Assembly: GCF_000733765.1 (NCBI RefSeq)
Contig: NZ_JPOG01000001.1
Location: 2,418,001 to 2,482,000, forward strand
Source: Algiphilus aromaticivorans DG1253
GTDB taxonomy: Bacteria > Pseudomonadota > Gammaproteobacteria > Nevskiales > Nevskiaceae
Direction of reading: 5' to 3'
Length of the DNA: 64,000 nucleotides
Positions 59,164 through 64,000 of the stretch are shown piece after piece; position 1 is the stretch's first letter, and the number at the start of each line of letters is the position of its first letter. Position numbers and translations under genes: made by a program. Under the pieces are notes generated by a model, which made no database searches, was not told the DNA's origin, and was given only the letters and a program-made list of their open reading frames with translations.

Positions 59164-60522
59164 CTAGCGCAGGCCGAGGTCACGCAAAGCGGCGGGGCTG
59201 AAATCAGCCGGCGTCCGGTCGATGGGCTGATAAACCACTTCCTTGTCGTTGCGCAGCGACAGGGCGATGTAACGCCCGGATTGCAGGTCGTGCTTGACCT
59301 CCACGCCCGGGGACAGGAAAGGCACATCGTAGTAGCTGTACTTGTGATCCTCGTCCACGCGCCACAGCTGGTCGCGGTTGTCATACTTGTCCGTGACCGA
59401 AATGCCCCAGCTGTCCTCGTCGAGGTAGAAGACACGGCGCTTGTAGATGTGTGATGTGCCTTCCTTCAGATTCGCCTCGACCACCCACACCCGGTGCAGT
59501 TCGTAGCGCGAGTGCTCCTGGTTGATGTGGTTGGCCTGGACGATGTCGCTGACATCGTGATCCGGACCGTTGACGTCATAGCTGTTGTAGGGGATGTACA
59601 TCTCCTTCTTCCCCACCAACTTCCAGTCATAGCGGTCGGTCGCACCGTTGTACATGCCGAAGTCGTCATTGGTGCGCAGAGCATCCGCCGCCGTTCCGGG
59701 ATTGTCGTAGGCCACGTTCGGCGCCAGGCGCACGCGGCGCTGACCCGGGTTGTAAGTCCACGCACGCCGCGGCTGCTTGACTTGGTTGGCGTACTCGTGA
59801 ACCAGCAACGCGCTACCGGCCAGACGCGGTGGCTCGGTGATCACCTGCAGGAAGTAGAACAGCATGTTGTCTTCCCGCTCGCTGGGCGACTTCTGCTGAT
59901 TGCTGTAGATGAAGTCGTACTCGTAGTCGAAATCCACCAGCGTGTAGTCGCCGCCCTTGGTCACGGCCGCCTGTGCCCAAGTCGTCTTGTAGGTATCGCC
60001 GCGATAGTGGGTCAGGTGATTCCAGATCGCCTCCAGACCGCTCTCGGGAATCGGGAAGGGCACCCCGCCAGTGGTACCTTCAAAGCCGTTGCCGCTCTCA
60101 ATCAGCTCGACCTTGGTGGCATTGGCGCGCGTTTCGTCGTAGAGACCCTGTGGATAGGCCGTGCTCCGGCGCGTCGGATAGACGTGCATCTTGTAGCCCG
60201 GATAGCGCGTGAGCAGCGCAATCTGTCCCGGGGAGAGATTCTCCTCGTACTCCTTGTAGTTGTTGCCGGTGATGGTGAAGAGCCGCTCGTCGTCTGCGAA
60301 TGGGTCGGGATAGTGCCCGCCCTCTTCGAAGCCGGCGGGAACGTCGGTAAAGCCGCCGTCCCAGGCCGGGATGGTGCCGGCCTCGTTGCCTGCCTTCTCG
60401 GCACCGATCGGCGTCAGATCCTGGCCGAGGCGCTGTGCCTCTTCCTCGGATACTGCGGCGTGAGCCGAGAACACGATGGAACCCAGCAGCAGCGCGGTAA
60501 GCGATTGTCTTGTCGTAATCAT
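59164..60522 (-). CDS. DUF1329 periplasmic protein
   Basis: The protein is 452 residues. A signal peptide (LTALLLGSIVFSAHAAVS) is followed by the DUF1329 domain, a LolB-like fold, with GAEKAGNEAGTIPAWDGG, GGVPFPIPESGLEAIWNH and VWVVEANLKEGTSHIYKRRVFYLDEDSW. DUF1329 genes regularly pair with DUF1302 and often with MMPL/RND or lipase genes; the pair is thought to move hydrophobic compounds across the envelope. It lies 27 bp after the DUF1302 gene, so the upstream insertion probably also affects its expression. Confidence 0.9.
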   Translation of the reverse strand: MITTRQSLTALLLGSIVFSAHAAVSEEEAQRLGQDLTPIGAEKAGNEAGTIPAWDGGFTDVPAGFEEGGHYPDPFADDERLFTITGNNYKEYEENLSPGQIALLTRYPGYKMHVYPTRRSTAYPQGLYDETRANATKVELIESGNGFEGTTGGVPFPIPESGLEAIWNHLTHYRGDTYKTTWAQAAVTKGGDYTLVDFDYEYDFIYSNQQKSPSEREDNMLFYFLQVITEPPRLAGSALLVHEYANQVKQPRRAWTYNPGQRRVRLAPNVAYDNPGTAADALRTNDDFGMYNGATDRYDWKLVGKKEMYIPYNSYDVNGPDHDVSDIVQANHINQEHSRYELHRVWVVEANLKEGTSHIYKRRVFYLDEDSWGISVTDKYDNRDQLWRVDEDHKYSYYDVPFLSPGVEVKHDLQSGRYIALSLRNDKEVVYQPIDRTPADFSPAALRDLGLR

Positions 60523-62278
60523 AAATAGTGTCCCGTGCTGGAGGAATTTCTAGAAGGAGTAGGTGATGCTCGCCGAGACGAAGTCACGGTCCACGTTCGC
60601 GTTGGCGTGGGTCGAGAACGCCTGTGGCTGGCCAGGGAACGCTGAGCCCGGGGCATTCGGGTCGTCTTCCCCTCGGAAAATCTCCCCTCCGAAGAAATTC
60701 GTATAGCTGATATCGAAGGTCCAGTCCTGCAGATAGTTGACGTTGGCACCGACGATGACGGCGTACTGATCCTCGGTGAAGCTCGGCCCGACGCCGTTGA
60801 CGTCATGAGCGAATACCAAGCGCGGAGACACCGTGGCCGAGCCGATGAGGTTGTCGTAGTCCAGACGTCCCAGGATTCGATAGCCCCAGGAAGTGCTCGT
60901 GACATAGCCACCTGGCTGAGTGGACCCGCCAGACAGCGCGCTTGCTGACGCTTGCTGCGCCGGCAAAGCAACGCCCGGCCCGTTGAACAGGTAGCCATCG
61001 GGCAAGTCCAGATAGGTGACACCGGCCTCACCGAGCATCACGAACTGACTCGCCCCGAAGCGCGGGCCGAAGGTCTGGGTGGCAGTCATCTGGAACTGGT
61101 GCTGATCAACCCGTTCCCAACCGCGAACCACGTCCCCGTTATTGGCCGGGCCGCGCTGATCCGTGATGTTGTTGGGCACGTTCGGGCTCGGGAAACCGAC
61201 CCCGCGAAGATCGAGTGACTGGAGAAGCACCTCGACCGCCGACAGCTGCAGCGGCACGTTGGGCCGATACGAGTATTCCCCCTGCAGCGCGATACCCATC
61301 GGCCCGAGGGTGTTGAAGCTGAGGCCGAAGAGATCGATGTTCTCCGGGTACTCAACGAAGTAGCTTGCGAGCTCCGCCCCGGTCGGCTGACGCGTGCCGG
61401 AGGCATCCGCGTAACCGACGGGAGCCCCCTTGACCGCAGAGATCAGAGGCAGACGGCTGTCGTAGTTGAGGTAGTAAAGACCGAACTCGGTGTTGTTCAA
61501 CCACTGCGCGAAATACCGGAAAGCAACGCCGTACTGCTCATCACCATCCGGCTTGCTGACCCAAGAACGATCCACCCATAGTTGGGCTTCCGGACCACCG
61601 AGTGGAATAGGGCCCCGGGTGTCGTCAGCGCGGCGCCCGAAGCCGAGAAAAGCCTTGTCGCCGTCAAGCGAAGCGATGTCACTGGTCGAGAAGTAAGCCC
61701 CTTTGGGGTCGATCTCGACCTCGTCGAAGCTGGTGATGTAGAGCGCCTCCATGCTCAGATTGCGCGTCAGCGTGTAGCTGATGTGCGCCATGGGCGAGGG
61801 AATCAGCGCATCGCGCAGGCGTGCGCCCGGCGTGCGGAAATTCGCCACGTCAATGGCGTTGATGACGTTGATACCGTTCTGGATGAAGGTCGACTCGCCC
61901 CAGCTCACGACCTGACGGCCAAGACGAATCCGCAGGCTGCGATTGAATACGCGGAAGCGCCCTTGGACGAAGAGGTCGAGCAGATCATTGGAGCGACCGT
62001 CGCGCGATTCGCCCTGCGGGCCCAAACGGCTGGAGCTACCGCGGTTCTTGAAGTCGTAGTCGAAACGGAAGCGCGTGAAGAAGGAAAAATTCTCCCACTG
62101 CGCAAGGAATTCGTGTGAGGACGCGGCCACCACCGAAGTGAATTCTCCCGCTTCGTAGTTGAGGTTGCCGTTGTCGCCATTGACCGATCGCGACTGACCG
62201 CGCTCACCGTCGCTATCGAAATTGGCGATCCCGTAATTCGCCGGATCGGGATCCTCGGTCCGCATCGTCGCACCCAGC

Positions 62279-63646
62279 GGTCGTGTCCCACGACGTGGTG
62301 TAAGTGATTGGGTGTCACCGGTGGCAACTGGTTTAGGTTTGGATTGCGACGACCAACCTTCACCGAGGAACCACCGATGACCGATGAGATGATGAACCTG
62401 CGAGCGCTGCTGGAGAAGAGCCCGGACGCTGATTTGCTGCGTGAGATGATTGGTTTTGCCAGTCAGCGCCTGATGGAGCTGGAGATTGGCGCCCGCACGG
62501 GTGCGGGTTACGGCGAGAAGAGCGCCGAGCGTCTGGTGCAGCGCAATGGCTACCGCGAGCGTGACTGGCAGACGCGGGCCGGGACCGTGGAGCTGCGCAT
62601 TCCCAAGCTGCGCAAGGGCAGCTACTTCCCGGGCTTTCTGGAGCCCCGACGGATGTCGGAGAAGGCACTGACGGCGGTGATTCAGGAGGCCTACATCCAG
62701 GGGATCTCGACCCGCTCGGTCGATGATCTGGTGCAGGCCATGGGCGGCACCGGCGTCTCGAAGAGCCAGGTCTCGCGGCTGTGCGAGGAGATCGACGAGC
62801 GCGTCCACGCGTTTCTGGAGCGACCGATCGAGGGGGACTGGCCCTACCTGTGGATCGATGCCACCTACGTCAAAGTCCGACAAGCCGGCCGGATCATCTC
62901 GGTGGCGGTGATTGTCGCGGTCGGCGTCAACGACGATGGCCGCCGCGAGGTGCTTGGCATGGATATCGGCCCGTCGGAGGCCGAGACCTTCTGGAAGGAC
63001 TTTCTGCGCAAGCTCGCGCGGCGAGGACTGCGGGGCGTCAAGCTGGTGATCTCCGATAGCCACGAAGGCATCAAGGCGGCTGTCTCCAAGGTCTTCACCG
63101 CCACCTGGCAGCGCTGCCGTGTCCATTTCATGCGCAACGCTCTGGCACATGCCGGCAAGAGTGGCCGGCGCGTGGTCTCCGCCTTCATCGCCACCGCCTT
63201 CGCCCAGAATGACGCCGAGGCAGCGCGCCAGCAGTGGCGCCACGTCGCCGACCAACTCCGCAGCAGCGTGCCCAAGCTCGCCACGCTCATGGACGACGCC
63301 GAAACCGACGTACTGGCCTACATGGACTTCCCCGCCGCCCACCGCGTGAAGCTGCACAGCACCAACCCGCTGGAACGTCTCAACGGCGAGATCAAGCGAC
63401 GCACCGAGGTTGTCGGCATCTTCCCCAACGAAGCGGCAATCCGGCGCCTCGTCGGCGCCATCCTCCTGGAACAGAACGACGAGTGGGCCGTGCAACGTGC
63501 CCGCTACATGACCCGGGAAACCATCACCGAGGTCATCCATCCACCCGCCATGCAACTGCCGGCTGTGGCAGCCTAAGCAACGCAGCCAGCCGAACCGGTA
63601 GCCACCGTCATACCCAAGGAGCTACACCACGGCTAGGGACACGACC
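62279..63646 (+). mobile_element. IS256-family insertion sequence, 1368 bp, complete
   Basis: The element is bounded by imperfect inverted repeats beginning GGTCGTGTCCC at both ends, with further matches (GTGGTGTA, TTGGGT and ACGGTGGC-like blocks) over about 45 bp. An exact 8-bp target duplication, CACCCAGC, flanks it (62271-62278 and 63647-63654). It carries one transposase gene. Length, 8-bp duplication and transposase type all fit IS256. The perfect duplication and open frame indicate a recent insertion. Confidence 0.95.
62377..63576 (+). CDS. IS256-family (Mutator-type) transposase
   Basis: The protein is 399 residues from the ATG at 62377. Catalytic DDE residues: Asp in [13 protein letters not shown] (about residue 168), Asp in [13 protein letters not shown] (about 228) and Glu in [15 protein letters not shown] (about 334), with the CxxH signature in [13 protein letters not shown]. 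The family usually has about 400 residues, so it is full length and probably active. It reads opposite to the disrupted gene. Confidence 0.95.
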   Translation: MTDEMMNLRALLEKSPDADLLREMIGFASQRLMELEIGARTGAGYGEKSAERLVQRNGYRERDWQTRAGTVELRIPKLRKGSYFPGFLEPRRMSEKALTAVIQEAYIQGISTRSVDDLVQAMGGTGVSKSQVSRLCEEIDERVHAFLERPIEGDWPYLWIDATYVKVRQAGRIISVAVIVAVGVNDDGRREVLGMDIGPSEAETFWKDFLRKLARRGLRGVKLVISDSHEGIKAAVSKVFTATWQRCRVHFMRNALAHAGKSGRRVVSAFIATAFAQNDAEAARQQWRHVADQLRSSVPKLATLMDDAETDVLAYMDFPAAHRVKLHSTNPLERLNGEIKRRTEVVGIFPNEAAIRRLVGAILLEQNDEWAVQRARYMTRETITEVIHPPAMQLPAVAA

Positions 63647-63776
63647 CACCCAGCGAGAGCTGCGTGTTGAAATTTCCGCTGATGGGGCCGAAGTCGTAAC
63701 TAAGGGAATGTGCCTGGAAGCTGCTCACAGCCCCCAGCAACACCAACCAGCGAAGCTGGTGGATAGATCTAGCCAC

Positions 63777-63938
63777 GGCGTGTCTCCTCGTTATGGCAAT
63801 AGGTAGTTATCTACAGTCGCCTCGGCGGGCGACTTACAACCAACATACTGCAAAGCAAAGAGGGTGGGAACCCCACCGAAAATACCTTTATTGCCGGGCC
63901 GTGATGCATTCCCCGCGGTGGTGGGTCCTGGTCGGCGT
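63777..63938 (-). promoter_or_regulatory. Upstream region of the DUF1302 gene
   Basis: This 162-bp gap precedes the GTG start at 63776. It includes a hairpin (GTCGCC-CGCCGA-GGCGAC near 63818-63835), and at the far end the terminator of the upstream gene. I could not pick one promoter with confidence. Confidence 0.4.
63855..63877 (-). terminator. Probable terminator of the gene at the right edge
   Basis: On the minus strand GGTGGG-GTT-CCCACC forms a 6-bp stem with a 3-nt loop, followed by CTCTTTGC. It lies about 62 nt after the stop codon at 63939. Confidence 0.5.
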
Positions 63939-64000
63939 CTACTCGAAGCTGAGCCGATAGCCGGCGGCTTTCAGCTGACCGGCTTCACGCTCAAGGTCCG
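63939..64000 (-). CDS. C-terminal end of an unidentified gene (cut by window edge)
   Basis: A minus-strand frame enters from the right edge and ends in TAG at 63939. The last residues are DLEREAGQLKAAGYRLSFE, which looks like the end of a real protein with an amphipathic helix and a strand. Regulators often sit upstream of DUF1302/DUF1329 pairs, but 20 residues cannot identify it. Confidence 0.45.
   Translation of the reverse strand, partial: DLEREAGQLKAAGYRLSFE

Larger units (their letters stand above)
60550..63776 (-). pseudogene. DUF1302 outer-membrane protein gene, split by an IS256-family element
   Basis: The 5' part is at 63647-63776: a GTG start with GAGGAG Shine-Dalgarno, then a signal sequence (LRWLVLLGAVSSFQAHSLSYD) and SGNFNTQLSLG. 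The 3' part is 60550-62278, from ATMRTEDPDPANYGIANFDSDG to a C-terminal Phe (SASITYSF), as in outer-membrane barrels. The inserted element occupies 62279-63646. Deleting it with one copy of the 8-bp duplication restores an unbroken frame of 616 residues (...TQLSLGATMRTEDPD...). As it stands the 5' part meets a TAG stop inside the element. Confidence 0.95.

Noticed and set aside
60550-63555. A single 1001-codon frame joining the DUF1302 3' part with the strand opposite the transposase
   Set aside because: The right-hand third is antisense to the IS256 transposase. The true 5' end of DUF1302 lies beyond the element at 63647-63776.

Overview
This window is a GC-rich chromosomal segment from a gammaproteobacterium. 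The tRNA-Tyr/Gly/Thr, tuf, tRNA-Trp, secE, nusG, rplKAJL, rpoBC order, MltF, LptE and PrpE all point there. The frequent RND, DUF1302/DUF1329, acyl-CoA and desaturase genes fit a marine or hydrocarbon-associated lineage such as the Nevskiales. That placement is inference; no rRNA gene is present.

Positions 1-14587 (all minus strand) hold the translation/transcription supercluster, read right to left: tRNA-Tyr, tRNA-Gly, tRNA-Thr, tuf, tRNA-Trp, secE, nusG, rplK, rplA, an L10 leader, rplJ, rplL, rpoB and rpoC (cut by the left edge). Its spacers are unusually long and packed with a mosaic family of hairpins, including duplicated tRNA 5' ends.

Positions 14584-22926 hold hrpB, two small membrane-anchored unknown proteins, tesB, an alpha/beta hydrolase, a CPA2 antiporter and an acyl desaturase. 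Positions 23058-29986 are a self-contained efflux operon: TetR, TolC-like channel, lipoprotein adaptor, RND pump and a coupled methyltransferase. Positions 30042-36352 hold an ADP-ribosylglycohydrolase, an acetamidase-like enzyme, a convergent pair of Tat-exported phosphatases (PhoX and PhoD types) and a YhhN protein. Positions 36539-43702 hold an unknown periplasmic protein, a PKHD dioxygenase, a pirin, an Ala-rich secreted protein, an MscS channel, exonuclease I and a flavin reductase fused to a MarR-like domain. Positions 43793-48941 hold prpE, isovaleryl-CoA dehydrogenase with a divergent TetR, a WYL regulator and a small basic protein.

Positions 48984-51878 look like a small islet: a LysR/SDR divergent pair bracketed by tRNA-Ser(CGA)-derived direct repeats, with the intact tRNA at the right end. 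Positions 52100-59061 hold mltF, a 2Fe-2S protein, a DUF481 outer-membrane protein, an orphan GlcF-like protein, lptE and leuS. Positions 59112-64000 hold a DUF1302-DUF1329 operon. Its first gene is split by an IS256-family element with an exact 8-bp target duplication; removing the element restores an open frame of 616 residues.

The most unusual feature is the hairpin mosaic around the tRNA genes. Five 34-nt hairpins share a nearly invariant 14-nt loop while the stem changes in a compensatory way at one locus. Truncated tRNA 5' ends recur at a 138-139 bp period beside two different tRNA genes, and TpsiC-arm sequences occur as inverted pairs.
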